A stretch of DNA of 64,000 nt from Motilimonas sp. E26. Its GTDB lineage: Bacteria > Pseudomonadota > Gammaproteobacteria > Enterobacterales > CBDFNC01. The position numbers were made by a program, and so were the translations under genes. The notes under the pieces are model-generated. The model did not search any database. It was not told the origin of the DNA and worked only from the letters and a program-made list of their open reading frames with translations. Shown here piece after piece: positions 22,620 to 32,312 of this stretch. The stretch lies in NCBI RefSeq assembly GCF_021278025.1, contig NZ_JAIBHJ010000003.1, positions 156,887-220,886 of the forward strand, given 5' to 3'. The first letter of the stretch is position 1. Every line of letters begins with the position of its first letter.

Positions 22620-23472
22620 TCCATTATTGACGATTGCTGCGGCCCTTAATTGGGGCCAAAAGCAATTAACTCATTCTGATTCTCCAGCGCTTGATGTGCG
22701 GGTTTTACTTTGTTTTGCTCTTGAAAAGCCAGACAGTTATTTGTACACCTGGCCGGATAGAGCAATAGAGCCACAGCAGCAGGCTGTCTTTGTTGATTTG
22801 GTGGCACGCCGTGCTCAAGGTGAGCCTGTTGCGCATATTGTGTGCCAGCGTGAGTTTTGGTCTTTGCCTTTGATGGTTAACTCGTCAACTTTGATCCCTC
22901 GACCTGATACTGAAGTGTTGGTTGAGCAAGCCTTAATGTTGGCCTCTGATCACCCCATGCTAAGGCAAGCAGGCGTGTTGGATTTGGGCTCAGGTACTGG
23001 CGCTATTGCTTTAGCATTAGCGTCGGAGTGGCCTCATGTTAGGGTGACGGGGGTTGATGTTAAACCCGAAGCGGTTGAATTAGCACAGTGTAATAGCAAC
23101 AACTTAAAGCTTGGCAATGCACAGTTTAAGCAAGGCAGTTGGTTTGATCCGGTTGCAGGACAAAAGTTTGCACTGATTGTCTCGAATCCGCCGTATATTG
23201 ATGCGGACGATCATCATCTCACGGAAGGTGATGTGCGGTTTGAACCACTATCAGCATTAGTGGCGAAAGAAAAAGGTTTAGCTGATTTGGCGTTTATTGC
23301 CACGCAAGCAACAGAATATTTATTAGCCAATGCTTGGCTAATCATGGAGCATGGCTTTGCCCAAGGCGAAGCCGTGCGAAACTTATTAACCCAAAATGGT
23401 TATTGTGACGTAAACACGGTAAAAGATTACGGTGGTAACGATCGCATTACATTAGGAAAATGGAATCCCTGA
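22612..23472 (+). CDS. prmC: Release-factor glutamine N5-methyltransferase PrmC
   Basis: PrmC methylates the GGQ glutamine of RF1 and RF2. The 286-residue protein has the SAM-binding motif [16 protein letters not shown] and the catalytic NPPY motif in [13 protein letters not shown] chose the ATG at 22612, inside the prfA stop region, instead of the frame start at 22558, because [12 protein letters not shown] gives the family N-terminus and length. Confidence 0.97.
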   Translation: MTDPLLTIAAALNWGQKQLTHSDSPALDVRVLLCFALEKPDSYLYTWPDRAIEPQQQAVFVDLVARRAQGEPVAHIVCQREFWSLPLMVNSSTLIPRPDTEVLVEQALMLASDHPMLRQAGVLDLGSGTGAIALALASEWPHVRVTGVDVKPEAVELAQCNSNNLKLGNAQFKQGSWFDPVAGQKFALIVSNPPYIDADDHHLTEGDVRFEPLSALVAKEKGLADLAFIATQATEYLLANAWLIMEHGFAQGEAVRNLLTQNGYCDVNTVKDYGGNDRITLGKWNP

Positions 23473-23474
23473 TC

Positions 23475-23858
23475 ATGTATATGGCATTAAAGCACAGTCA
23501 CTTTTTATTTATTGGATTAACAATTTTACTGTTTATTGCGCGCTTTGTATTTGTACTTACCGCAAGTCGCTTCGCAGCAAATAAAGGGATTATTGGTGCT
23601 TATATGGCATCACTTACAGGCCTTGTTATCACAGGTGCTGGCTTGATTGCGGTGACTGGCTTTATGCCTTTTACTGTAGGCAATGTTTGGCTGACTGAAA
23701 AAATATTGGCGTTTGTTGCTGTGCTGCTCTTGCAATATATGGCCCTTAAAGGTGGCCGAACTAAGAGTATGAAAGTGTTTGCATTTATCGGTGCTATCAG
23801 TTGGATTGGCTATATGGCCCATTTGGCTGTAAAGCATCAGCCTATGTTGTTGGGATAA
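23475..23858 (+). CDS. sirB2: SirB2-family membrane protein
   Basis: This 127-residue inner-membrane protein has four predicted hydrophobic helices (about 8-28, 42-66, 73-92, 98-118) and belongs by position and composition to the SirB2 family. Its biochemical role is unknown; the name comes from an early Salmonella invasion-gene study. It starts 2 bp after prmC (ATG at 23475) and abuts sirB1. Its place between prmC and sirB1 is conserved in gammaproteobacteria. Confidence 0.88.
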   Translation: MYMALKHSHFLFIGLTILLFIARFVFVLTASRFAANKGIIGAYMASLTGLVITGAGLIAVTGFMPFTVGNVWLTEKILAFVAVLLLQYMALKGGRTKSMKVFAFIGAISWIGYMAHLAVKHQPMLLG

Positions 23859-23859
23859 G

Positions 23860-24675
23860 GTGATTAAGTTGATCGAAAAAGACATGCCAGAAGTGAGCTT
23901 GCTCGATATGGCATTGATGATCGAGCAAGAATTAGGTGAGCTCGATATGGCCAAGGTAGAGGCAGAATTGGCGCAATTATCAACTCAACTCGCTTGCTAT
24001 TTAGCAGACAGGTCATCTGCGCGCAATGATAGCAGCCAAACTTGGCAAGACGTGTTGGCGTGTTTTTTCCAACAATGGCAATTTAGTGGTGATTGGCAGC
24101 AGTTTTTTGATTACCAAAACACCCTCGTTAGTCAAGGCATCTTAAAGCGCAAGGGAACCCCGTTAACACTAGGGATCTTGCTGGTGCATTTTTTACGTCA
24201 ATCAGGTGTCACGGCTAACGGCATTTGTTTCCCTGGCCATTTTTTGGTTCGAATAGATGTCGATAATAATTTCCACTACATTGACCCTTTTAACGGTGAG
24301 TTGTTATCTTGGCAACAAATGGAACTCAAGCTGCGCGGCGCTAAGGGCGATCTTGCTCGCTTAAAACAGCAAGACTTAAAGCCCGATGACATTAAATCTA
24401 TTATCAAGCGCTTATTACACACTAAAAAAGGCGCATTGTTGCGAGAGCACCAATTTAACCAAGCGCTACGTTGCTCTGATATTTTATTACGTTTAGCACC
24501 TGGTGACCCGTTTGAGATACGTGATCGCGGCTTTATATTTCATGAGTTAGATTGTTTTAATGTTGCTGTTGATGACTTCAACTACTTTATTGATAAGTGT
24601 CCAAACGATCCTTCAATTGGCTTACTTAAGCTAAAAATAGAGCAAATGGATCATTCCGAAACAGTTATGCATTAA
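23860..24675 (+). CDS. sirB1: SirB1-family protein (transglutaminase-like fold plus TPR)
   Basis: The 271-residue protein matches the SirB1/YchA family: an N-terminal helical part, a transglutaminase-like core with GICFPGHFLVRI and YIDPFNGELLSW, and a C-terminal TPR-like helical segment (about 190-260). No enzymatic activity has been established for the family. The frame starts with a GTG at 23860; an internal ATG at residue 9 (MPEVSLLDMAL) is a possible alternative. It sits in the conserved slot before kdsA. Confidence 0.87.
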   Translation: MIKLIEKDMPEVSLLDMALMIEQELGELDMAKVEAELAQLSTQLACYLADRSSARNDSSQTWQDVLACFFQQWQFSGDWQQFFDYQNTLVSQGILKRKGTPLTLGILLVHFLRQSGVTANGICFPGHFLVRIDVDNNFHYIDPFNGELLSWQQMELKLRGAKGDLARLKQQDLKPDDIKSIIKRLLHTKKGALLREHQFNQALRCSDILLRLAPGDPFEIRDRGFIFHELDCFNVAVDDFNYFIDKCPNDPSIGLLKLKIEQMDHSETVMH

Positions 24676-24686
24676 GTCTGAATTAA

Positions 24687-25541
<855 letters not shown>

Positions 25542-25568
25542 GTCGGTTGGCTTGAGAGCTCTTTAATA

Positions 25569-25591
25569 GGCTGCCTAGTGCAGCCTTTTTT
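25569..25591 (+). terminator. Rho-independent terminator after kdsA
   Basis: GGCTGC and GCAGCC pair around a five-base loop, followed by six T on the plus strand, about 28 bp after the kdsA stop. Confidence 0.9.
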
Positions 25592-25617
25592 ATTGTCACT
25601 CGGTAAAAAAGATCCAT

Positions 25618-25847
25618 AAAAAAAACGCCACCTAGGTAGGCAGCGTTTAACTGTAGCTAAACAGAAGAAGGCTAAATTACCGGCATTGGCCACGTCATAA
25701 TATAACCTTTCATAGAATGACCTATGAGTGCAAACACAACATTGCAAACCATTAGCTATAGTAAGGTATTTTGTAAAATATTTGTTACAAAATACAAGGC
25801 GAGAGCATAGAGAAAAACACTGCTTTTTACATATAGCCTTTGTTGCG
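25618..25847 (-). ncRNA. gcvB: GcvB-like small regulatory RNA (candidate)
   Basis: An RNA of about 230 nt can be read on the minus strand, divergent from gcvA exactly where E. coli encodes GcvB. It contains GTTGTGTTTGCA (25729-25740), the G/U-rich R1 seed of known GcvB RNAs that pairs with amino-acid transporter mRNAs. A 5' stem (ACAAAGGC with GCCTTGT), a perfect 9-bp hairpin (ATTTTGTAA with TTACAAAAT) and a 10-bp terminator stem at 25623-25648 followed by eight T give the multi-hairpin layout of the family. A promoter with consensus-like boxes fits the 5' end. No gene on this strand would otherwise need the terminator. The R2-like segment CTTCTTCTGTTTAGC is weaker. Exact ends are estimates. 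Confidence 0.75.
25623..25648 (-). terminator. Terminator of the GcvB-like RNA
   Basis: A 26-nt hairpin with ten pairs (two of them G-T) and a six-base loop is followed on the minus strand by eight T (25618-25625, overlapping the stem base). On the plus strand it lacks a T tract, so it works only for minus-strand transcription. Confidence 0.85.
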
Positions 25848-25853
25848 TAAAGA

Positions 25854-25882
25854 AATATAGTCTTTCGCTGGTGATACAACAA
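25854..25882 (-). promoter_or_regulatory. Putative promoter of the GcvB-like RNA
   Basis: On the minus strand TTGTTG (25877-25882) and TATATT (25854-25859) are spaced by 17 bp; the start would be near 25847. Confidence 0.6.
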
Positions 25883-25891
25883 ACGACAATT

Positions 25892-25919
25892 TATAATATT
25901 TGGCATTAGTTTTTCTAAT
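25892..25919 (+). promoter_or_regulatory. gcvA -10 box and GcvA-type dyad
   Basis: A perfect TATAAT (25892-25897) points towards gcvA. Just downstream, ATTAG and CTAAT form a dyad with a 5-bp spacer (25905-25919). CTAAT is the half-site described for E. coli GcvA, and a dyad over the transcript start would suit autorepression. No good -35 box was seen, so the promoter may need an activator. Confidence 0.5.
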
Positions 25920-25928
25920 GGAATGCGG

Positions 25929-26849
25929 ATGTTTAATCGATTACCGCCACTCAATGCCCTGAAAACCTTTGAGTCGGCTGCTCGTCACCTGAGTTTTACC
26001 CGTGCTGCCAATGAGTTATTTGTCACTCAGGCTGCGGTTAGTCATCAAATAAAGGCATTAGAAACGCACTTAGGGCTAAAGTTGTTTCAACGCCGTAACC
26101 GTGCCTTGCGCTTGACCGAAGAAGGGCAAAGTTACTTTTTAGACCTCAAGGAAATTTTCTTAAGTTTAGGTAATGCTACCGAAAAATTATTGGCACGAAC
26201 GGCGACGGGCTCTCTTACTGTAAGCTTACAGCCGAGCTTTGCCATACAATGGCTGGTGCCTAGGCTCGTAAAATTCAGTGAACAACACCCTGAGATTGAT
26301 GTCAGGATAAAAGCTGTGGATGAAGATGAAGGTTCACTGCGTGAAGGAGTGGACTTAGCTATCTATTATGGCCGCGGTCATTGGCCTAACTTACGTTGCC
26401 ATAAGTTACATGCAGAGTACTTGCTACCACTGTGCTCACCGGCCTTATTACAAGGTAAAAAAAAGCTCGAGACATTAGCGGATTTAAGCCAGCACACTTT
26501 ATTACATGATTCGTCACGCAAAGAATGGAAAACCTGGATGAAACAGGTGGGAGTAAATTTCCCAAATGTGAATCAAGGGCCGATTTTTAGTCACTCATCT
26601 ATGGTGTTGCAAGCTGCTATTCACGGACAGGGGATTGCGCTTGGACACAACGTATTAGCCAAGCCTGAGCTTGATGCTGGGCGTTTAGTGTGCCCATTCA
26701 GTGAAGTTTTAGTGAGTAGGAAATGCCATTATTTGGTGTGTGAAGAAAGCCAAGCAGAATTAGGAAAAGTGGCCGCCTTTCGTGACTGGATGATCAATCT
26801 GGTTGAGCAAGAAGAAAAAGAATTAGACGGTATTATTGAAACGCAGTGA
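25929..26849 (+). CDS. gcvA: LysR-family glycine-cleavage regulator GcvA
   Basis: GcvA controls the glycine cleavage operon and the small RNA gene gcvB. The 306-residue protein has an N-terminal winged helix (LSFTRAANELFVTQAAVSHQIKALE is split by motif: recognition helix about residues 31-52) and a LysR substrate domain from about residue 90. Segments SHSSMVLQAAIHGQG and LVCPFSEVLVS align closely with E. coli GcvA. I chose the second ATG (25929), which has GGA at correct spacing, over the one at 25923. Downstream ygdD and rlmM are its conserved neighbours in E. coli. Confidence 0.94.
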   Translation: MFNRLPPLNALKTFESAARHLSFTRAANELFVTQAAVSHQIKALETHLGLKLFQRRNRALRLTEEGQSYFLDLKEIFLSLGNATEKLLARTATGSLTVSLQPSFAIQWLVPRLVKFSEQHPEIDVRIKAVDEDEGSLREGVDLAIYYGRGHWPNLRCHKLHAEYLLPLCSPALLQGKKKLETLADLSQHTLLHDSSRKEWKTWMKQVGVNFPNVNQGPIFSHSSMVLQAAIHGQGIALGHNVLAKPELDAGRLVCPFSEVLVSRKCHYLVCEESQAELGKVAAFRDWMINLVEQEEKELDGIIETQ

Positions 26850-26879
26850 TCCCGTCAACTTAATTGAGATCGTAAATTG

Positions 26880-27509
26880 ATGAACAAATACACTATCGAC
26901 GGCCCAGCGGATGCCTCACATACCTTTATTTTTGCCCATGGTGCAGGCGCCGGCATGGCGCACCCTTTTATGGTAACCATGGCCGAAGGTATTGCCGCGC
27001 AGGGCATTAAAGTGGTGCGCTTTAATTTTCCTTACATGCAGCAAATGTTAGCCGAGGAGCGCCGCTTACCCCCCAATAAGGCGCCAATCTTGTTAGCAGC
27101 CTTTAAAGAGGTGTTGACCGACTTTACTGGCGAACGCTTAGTTATTGGTGGTAAGTCCATGGGCGGGCGTATCGCAAGCCATTTATTAGCCGAGCCCGAG
27201 GTGATTGCTGGTGTTTGTTTGGGGTTTCCGTTTCACCCTGTAGGTAAGCCTGAGCGCCTTAAAGGTGAACATTTAGCCAACCTAAATAAGCCGTGTTTAT
27301 TAATCCAAGGTGATCGCGATACTATGGGCAGTGAAGCAGAAGTAAAAGATTATGATTTATCGTCTTCGATTCAGCTGCATTTTCTGGCTGATGGCGATCA
27401 CAGCTTTAAACCGAGAAAAAGCTCCGGCTATAGTTATGAGCAACATATGCAGCAGGCGATCACGCTAGTGAGTGAGTTTATTTTAAGCTGTAACCTTGAA
27501 GGAAAGTAA
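26880..27509 (+). CDS. Small alpha/beta hydrolase (KANL3/Tex30-type)
   Basis: A 209-residue single-domain alpha/beta hydrolase. The nucleophile elbow is GGKSMGGR (Ser near residue 95), an oxyanion-type FAHGAGAGMAHPF loop is at residues 16-28, and the C-terminal DGDHSFKPRK supplies the catalytic His. This matches the Tex30/KANL3 family of predicted hydrolases (COG3571), whose substrates are unknown. It is inserted between gcvA and ygdD, which are adjacent in E. coli. A TTG three bases upstream is in frame, but the ATG at 26880 is the likelier start. Confidence 0.85.
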   Translation: MNKYTIDGPADASHTFIFAHGAGAGMAHPFMVTMAEGIAAQGIKVVRFNFPYMQQMLAEERRLPPNKAPILLAAFKEVLTDFTGERLVIGGKSMGGRIASHLLAEPEVIAGVCLGFPFHPVGKPERLKGEHLANLNKPCLLIQGDRDTMGSEAEVKDYDLSSSIQLHFLADGDHSFKPRKSSGYSYEQHMQQAITLVSEFILSCNLEGK

Positions 27510-27510
27510 T

Positions 27511-27906
27511 ATGCTGGGCACGAGAGTGATGTTTTTATTGGCGGGCTTAAGTGGCGCGTTTGCTGTTGGCTTTGGTGCCTATGCTAGCCATGGGTTAAGT
27601 GGCAAACTTGATGCACAGTTATTTAGTTACGTCCAAATGGCACTGCAGTATCACTTTTATCATAGTCTGGCTATCTTAGCGTGCGCGGTTATCTCACTTT
27701 TTATCCAACAGGATGGTCGTTATCGGTTATCATATTACGCTTGCTGCTGTTTTGTGGTGGGGTTAGTTCTATTTTGTGGCTCTTTTTATTATTGGGCGCT
27801 CAGTGGGCATAAATTGCCTGCATTCGTCACCCCCATTGGCGGTGGAAGTTTTATATTAGGCTGGCTATGTTTAGCCATGATCGCGTTAAGAGGAAATAAA
27901 CAATGA
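27511..27906 (+). CDS. ygdD: DUF423 (YgdD) membrane protein
   Basis: A 131-residue inner-membrane protein with four hydrophobic helices and the family start MLGTRVMFLLAGLSGAFAVGFGAYASHG. GGxSFxLGW near the C-terminus (GGGSFILGWL) is typical of DUF423. The function is unknown. It overlaps rlmM by 4 bp (ATGA), as in the gcvA-ygdD-rlmM group of E. coli. AAGGA precedes the ATG at 27511. Confidence 0.92.
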   Translation: MLGTRVMFLLAGLSGAFAVGFGAYASHGLSGKLDAQLFSYVQMALQYHFYHSLAILACAVISLFIQQDGRYRLSYYACCCFVVGLVLFCGSFYYWALSGHKLPAFVTPIGGGSFILGWLCLAMIALRGNKQ

Positions 27907-29036
27907 AGGGCTTATTGCTGTACTGTCGCCCCGGTTTTGAAAGTGACTGCGCTGCTGAGATCCAAGATCAAGCGGCGTTATTAGATTGCTTTGGTTTTGT
28001 GAAAACGCAGAGTCAATCTGGTTATGTTTATTTTGAATGTTACGATCCTAGTCATGCTGAGATATTAATTAAACAACTTAACTTTTTCCGCTTGGTGTTT
28101 GCTCGGCAAATGATTGCTGTTTCAGAACTAGTGTCAGGTATGGATGTTAATGATCGGATCACGCCAATCTTGGCTGCTGCGCAATCTTTACCTTTAGGTG
28201 GAGATATTTGGGTGGAAACCCCAGAGGGCGATGAAACCAAGCCGCTGCTGACTTTTTGTCGCAAGTTTACGGTGCCGTTGCGCGCAGCATTACGTAAAGC
28301 TAACAAAATTACGGCTAAAGAGCAGGGACGTAAACCGCGCTATCATGTTTGTTTTCTGGATAATCAAACTGCGTACTTAGGTTACTCAATTACCTATAAT
28401 AGCTCTCCATTTTATATGGGCATCGCACGCCTTAAGTTTCCAAACGCCGCGCCAAGTCGTTCAACTTTAAAGCTTGATGAAGCAATCCAACTCTTTATTC
28501 CTAAAGAAGAGCAAGAAACGCGCTTAGCACCAGGCATGAAAGCGGTCGATTTAGGTGCCTGTCCAGGAGGCTGGACTTATCAGTTAGTACGCCGTGGTAT
28601 GTTTGTGGCTGCAGTTGATAATGGTCAAATTGCCCAGTCGCTAATGGATACCGGGCAGGTTAAGTACTACGCCGATGATGGTTTTAAATTCCAGCCTTTT
28701 ATTCGTAACCTTACTTGGTTAACGGGTAAAAATGAGCAGGGTAAAAAGGTGAAATACCCTGAGCATACTCATGTGAACTGGTTAGTCTGCGATATGATTG
28801 AAAAACCGCACCGGGTGGCAAAACTAATGGCTGATTGGCTTGAGCAAGCTTATTGTAGAGAGGCTATTTTTAATCTCAAATTACCGATGAAGCGTCGCTA
28901 CTATGCGGTAAAAGAATGCTTGGATATGATGACACAACGTCTTGGTGAAGATGCCTTTGATTATCAAGTGAAGCACTTGTATCACGACCGCGAAGAAGTA
29001 ACAGTGCATGTCCGTTGGAAAGATTTTAGTAAGTAA
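27903..29036 (+). CDS. rlmM: 23S rRNA 2'-O-ribose methyltransferase RlmM (C2498)
   Basis: RlmM methylates the 2'-O of C2498 in 23S rRNA before 50S assembly. The 377-residue protein has an N-terminal THUMP-like region and a Rossmann methyltransferase domain with AVDLGACPGGWTYQLVRRG near residue 215 and the catalytic-tetrad Lys in NLKLPMKRRYY near the C-terminus. It is translationally coupled to ygdD. Confidence 0.96.
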   Translation: MKGLLLYCRPGFESDCAAEIQDQAALLDCFGFVKTQSQSGYVYFECYDPSHAEILIKQLNFFRLVFARQMIAVSELVSGMDVNDRITPILAAAQSLPLGGDIWVETPEGDETKPLLTFCRKFTVPLRAALRKANKITAKEQGRKPRYHVCFLDNQTAYLGYSITYNSSPFYMGIARLKFPNAAPSRSTLKLDEAIQLFIPKEEQETRLAPGMKAVDLGACPGGWTYQLVRRGMFVAAVDNGQIAQSLMDTGQVKYYADDGFKFQPFIRNLTWLTGKNEQGKKVKYPEHTHVNWLVCDMIEKPHRVAKLMADWLEQAYCREAIFNLKLPMKRRYYAVKECLDMMTQRLGEDAFDYQVKHLYHDREEVTVHVRWKDFSK

Positions 29037-29102
29037 CCTCCGTGTTGCAGACAAATATACTATTTTGTTTCTTCAGAGGCCGGGTTAATTACTTTTAAAA
29101 TG

Positions 29103-29139
29103 AAAAAGGTAGAGGAGATGTTAGTCTCGTCTACCTTTT
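29103..29139. terminator. Bidirectional terminator between rlmM and the dehydrogenase-like gene
   Basis: A 15-bp stem with one G-G mismatch (AAAAGGTAGA/TCTACCTTTT outer part) and a six-base loop, flanked by A on the left and T on the right, separates two convergent genes. Confidence 0.82.
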
Positions 29140-29144
29140 GTTTC

Positions 29145-30056
29145 TTATAGCCTCTCTAATACTGCTTGAGTAAAGTCTGCGCCGCTATGATGGCCACCGA
29201 ATGCAGAAGTTAGCCTATCATCAAATGAAATGGTTTGGCTTAATGCACTCAGTATTGCTTCCGCTTCGTTATCTCTTCCTAGAAATTCAAGTAAATTCAC
29301 CGATGCTAGTATTAACGAGGCTGGATCATCTACAGGTGGCTCTGGATTGGCTAATTCAACAGCATAAAATAAGGCCCCGCTACTACCAAGGTGCGACTTA
29401 GCACAAAGCCGCTTTGCTGCTGGTTTACCATATAGCTGATTTTTGATTTCTTTACCGAATAAATGATGAGTAATTAAAAAGTTATAGCGCTCGTTGTCAC
29501 TGGTTAAGTTACGACTGACTTCATCTACGCTGCTAAATTGAACTTGTAGGTCGCTGTACTCTGTTGCGACCGCTCGCTCAATAGCATTAAGTAGTTCAGA
29601 AGCATCAGCTGCTTCATCAACCACAGTAATAATACTTTTTTGTTTTAGCCGAGCGGCTTGTAAAGCTTGTTGGGCAAATGCTTGGTAATGAGACCTTAAG
29701 TTGAAACCAGCTGCCTTTGGCATATCGTAAATCAAGTTTTGTTCTTGAAACGGCTGAAAGGGACTAGCAGGAAAATACAGCAAATAATAACACTCGGCCG
29801 ATAAACCGAGTGGGGTTTGCAATTGCTCCTTCAACTGCTCTTCTTCAAGGCTGCCTTCTTTAAGTGGGCCAAGCAAGGCAACCTGATTATCTTGGATTAA
29901 TTCACAAGTTTGTTGCAATAGCTCAGTAGATTGAGGGTATGTTGCTACCTGTAAAATGACACCAGAGCCAATTTTATCTAAGGCTTGGACCATCGCTTGT
30001 GTTAGTACTTCTTCCCCATACAAGCTTGGGATTAGCGCAATTCGTTCAAATGTCAT
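29145..30056 (-). CDS. Isocitrate/isopropylmalate dehydrogenase homologue lacking catalytic residues
   Basis: The 303-residue protein follows the beta-decarboxylating dehydrogenase fold end to end. The N-terminal RIALIPSLYGEEVLTQAMVQALD parallels the family IALIPGDGIGPEV start, the region 124-148 parallels the catalytic-Tyr and Lys segment, 177-206 parallels VD...LFGDILSD, and the C-terminus (DPASLILASVNLLEFLG, SAFGGHHSGADFTQAVL) parallels NPIATILSAAMML and TxDLGG. Key residues are replaced: the Lys of VDKAN is Glu148, and the two metal-binding Asp of the FGDILSD motif are Lys202 and Asn206; the substrate Arg cluster is also not visible. It is probably a pseudoenzyme with a regulatory or unknown role. 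AAGG precedes the ATG. It lies 79 bp downstream of xni on the same strand. Confidence 0.75.
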   Translation of the reverse strand: MTFERIALIPSLYGEEVLTQAMVQALDKIGSGVILQVATYPQSTELLQQTCELIQDNQVALLGPLKEGSLEEEQLKEQLQTPLGLSAECYYLLYFPASPFQPFQEQNLIYDMPKAAGFNLRSHYQAFAQQALQAARLKQKSIITVVDEAADASELLNAIERAVATEYSDLQVQFSSVDEVSRNLTSDNERYNFLITHHLFGKEIKNQLYGKPAAKRLCAKSHLGSSGALFYAVELANPEPPVDDPASLILASVNLLEFLGRDNEAEAILSALSQTISFDDRLTSAFGGHHSGADFTQAVLERL

Positions 30057-30135
30057 AGTTAACCTTACTTTTATGTGAGAGCTAACAGGATGATGGAAAA
30101 GTGCTTTTTTATTTAAAGGTAGCAGAGCAAGATCT

Positions 30136-30933
30136 TTATGGCAGTTTCTTATTGATTATTTTGCTATACCGAATATCTTTCAGGTTAAAACCTAAGGGAA
30201 TATCAGCTTTTAGTATGACTAATTTTTTACTCACTAACGCTTCTTCACTGTGCAGTTTGACTTTATTTAATGCTTTATCGGTTTCATATTGGCTAGCAAG
30301 CATCATTTCAAGTGACGGATACTGTCCTAATAGTTTCGTGGCTGTTTTAGGACCAATACCGGGAACCCCTTTTATATTACTGCTGCCTACACCTGTTAAG
30401 CACCAATAATCAATTAACTGATCTCGTTTAATGCCCGTTTTCTGACAAAATTGCTCAGCAGTTAACCATTGGTGAGTGAAGTAGTCATACTGTTTTATGA
30501 GAGGTTGATGAAGTTGAAAAAAGCCTTTATCAGTTGAAACAATACAGCTTTGTTTATTATTTTTTGCCACTGTTAATGCCAAGGTAGCAATTAGATCGTC
30601 AGCTTCATCTTGCTCACTAACTAAGGACTCAATGCCATTGGCTAAGAGGGCATCTTGAATATTAGGTAAAAAATCTACCAGTGTTGTGGGAGCTGGCGTT
30701 CGGCCTTGTTTATATTCGGGCCATACTTCGCTGCGCCAACTGGGTTGTTGACCATCAAATACAGCAATAACATGAGTAGAAGGAATGTGCCTTAGTAGCT
30801 TATTACAGCTATTGACCACGCCATTAAGTGTGGCAATTAGCTGTGATTTCTCTGAGGGTTGTTGTGATTCGGAAACTGCGTGGATGCGACGGATTAGATT
30901 CATCGCATCCACGATCAGTAAAGTATTACCCAT
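30136..30933 (-). CDS. xni: Flap endonuclease Xni (ExoIX)
   Basis: Xni is a 5'-3' exonuclease-like flap endonuclease related to the N-terminal domain of DNA polymerase I. The 265-residue protein has NTLLIVDAMNLIRRIHA at the start, acidic metal-site residues in EQDEADDLIATLA and VSTDKGFFQL, and a helix-hairpin-helix VPGIGPKTATKLLGQY. Length and the missing C-terminal metal ligands are those of ExoIX rather than Pol I. It starts 1 bp after the ppnN stop, so the two are probably cotranscribed. Confidence 0.94.
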   Translation of the reverse strand: MGNTLLIVDAMNLIRRIHAVSESQQPSEKSQLIATLNGVVNSCNKLLRHIPSTHVIAVFDGQQPSWRSEVWPEYKQGRTPAPTTLVDFLPNIQDALLANGIESLVSEQDEADDLIATLALTVAKNNKQSCIVSTDKGFFQLHQPLIKQYDYFTHQWLTAEQFCQKTGIKRDQLIDYWCLTGVGSSNIKGVPGIGPKTATKLLGQYPSLEMMLASQYETDKALNKVKLHSEEALVSKKLVILKADIPLGFNLKDIRYSKIINKKLP

Positions 30934-30934
30934 A

Positions 30935-32296
30935 TTATTTACTAACTATCTCATAGCAAGGTGTGTATTTTGTTCCTGGCAACTTCATCCGATTTTGCTT
31001 TACAAAATCTTGTAGCAGTTTATCCATCATTTTCATCAATTTTGGATCGCCATCAATTTGAAAAGGACCATTTTTTTCAATCGCCTTTATACCTTCATCT
31101 TTGACATTACCAGCGACAATACCTGAAAAAGCACGGCGTAACTGCGCGGCTAATACTTGCGGCTCTTGATCTAAATTAAGATTAAGGCTGGCCATATTTT
31201 CGTGATTAGGAATAAATGGCACCTGAAAATCATGTTCAATTTTTAGCGACCAATTAAACGAATAAGCGTCGCCAATAGCGCGGCGATAATCTTTAACCTT
31301 AGGCATTGCCTGCTTAATAACTTGGGCTGCACTGGCGGCATCATCAATGATAATTTGGTAATGGCGTTGGGCTTCAAAGCCAAGCGTATTGCCGATAAAG
31401 TCGTCAATGGTTCTGAAATATTCTTCGCTTTCTTTTGGCCCTGTCAGAATAATGGGCAATGGCTGGCGTCTGTTTTCTGGATGCATCATGATGCCCAAAA
31501 TATAGAGTAGCTCTTCAGCCGTGCCCACGCCGCCAGGGAAAATAATAATACCATGAGACATGCGCACAAAGGCTTCTAAGCGTTTTTCGATATCAGGTAA
31601 TATGACTAACTCGTTGACAATTGGATTAGGTGGCTCTGCAGCTATGATGCTCGGCTCAGTTAAGCCAATGTAGCGGCCGCTTTTTACTCGCTGTTTAGCA
31701 TGGCCTACCGTGGCCCCTTTCATCGGCCCTTCCATGGCGCCAGGCCCACAGCCGGTACAGATGTTCAAGCCACGTAAGCCTAGTTGGCTGCCAATTTCAC
31801 GGGTATAGGCATATTCTATATCGCTGATAGAATGACCGCCCCAGCAAACAACTATGTTTGGGTCAATGCCCGGTTGTAGCACTCGAGAGTTACGTAAAAT
31901 CGAAAACACTTTATTGGTGGTAAAGGCTGTTAACTCTTCTTCATCGGTGGGGATGGTTTGCGGCAATTGGCTGTTAACGTAAATAAGATCACGTAGTACG
32001 GAAAATAAATGCTCTTGAATACCATAAATAAGTTCGCCATCGACAAAGGCATGCTCGGGTGCGTTGAATAGCTCAAGTTTTACTCCGCGCTCACGACGTA
32101 TCACGCTAATTTCAAAGTTGGCGTATTTTTCGAGAATTTCTTTACTGCTGTCTGTTTTACTGCCCGAGTTTAAGACGGCTAAAGAGCAGTTGCGATACAT
32201 TTGATAAATGTCGCTGGTAGCGGTTTTTTTTAATCTGTCTACTTCTAGCTGTGACAGTAGATCCATACTACCAACGGGGCTAATGTGTGTGATCAT
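30935..32296 (-). CDS. ppnN: Pyrimidine/purine nucleotide 5'-monophosphate nucleosidase PpnN (YgdH)
   Basis: PpnN cleaves nucleoside monophosphates to base and ribose 5-phosphate and is stimulated by (p)ppGpp in E. coli. The 453-residue protein has an N-terminal helical domain (1-~145), a LOG/Rossmann domain with [21 protein letters not shown] and [15 protein letters not shown], and a C-terminal domain. Length matches E. coli (454). GGGGGT at 4-bp spacing precedes the ATG. Proximity to xni is conserved in E. coli. Confidence 0.95.
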   Translation of the reverse strand: MITHISPVGSMDLLSQLEVDRLKKTATSDIYQMYRNCSLAVLNSGSKTDSSKEILEKYANFEISVIRRERGVKLELFNAPEHAFVDGELIYGIQEHLFSVLRDLIYVNSQLPQTIPTDEEELTAFTTNKVFSILRNSRVLQPGIDPNIVVCWGGHSISDIEYAYTREIGSQLGLRGLNICTGCGPGAMEGPMKGATVGHAKQRVKSGRYIGLTEPSIIAAEPPNPIVNELVILPDIEKRLEAFVRMSHGIIIFPGGVGTAEELLYILGIMMHPENRRQPLPIILTGPKESEEYFRTIDDFIGNTLGFEAQRHYQIIIDDAASAAQVIKQAMPKVKDYRRAIGDAYSFNWSLKIEHDFQVPFIPNHENMASLNLNLDQEPQVLAAQLRRAFSGIVAGNVKDEGIKAIEKNGPFQIDGDPKLMKMMDKLLQDFVKQNRMKLPGTKYTPCYEIVSK

Positions 32297-32312
32297 AGTG
32301 ACCCCCTAATAA

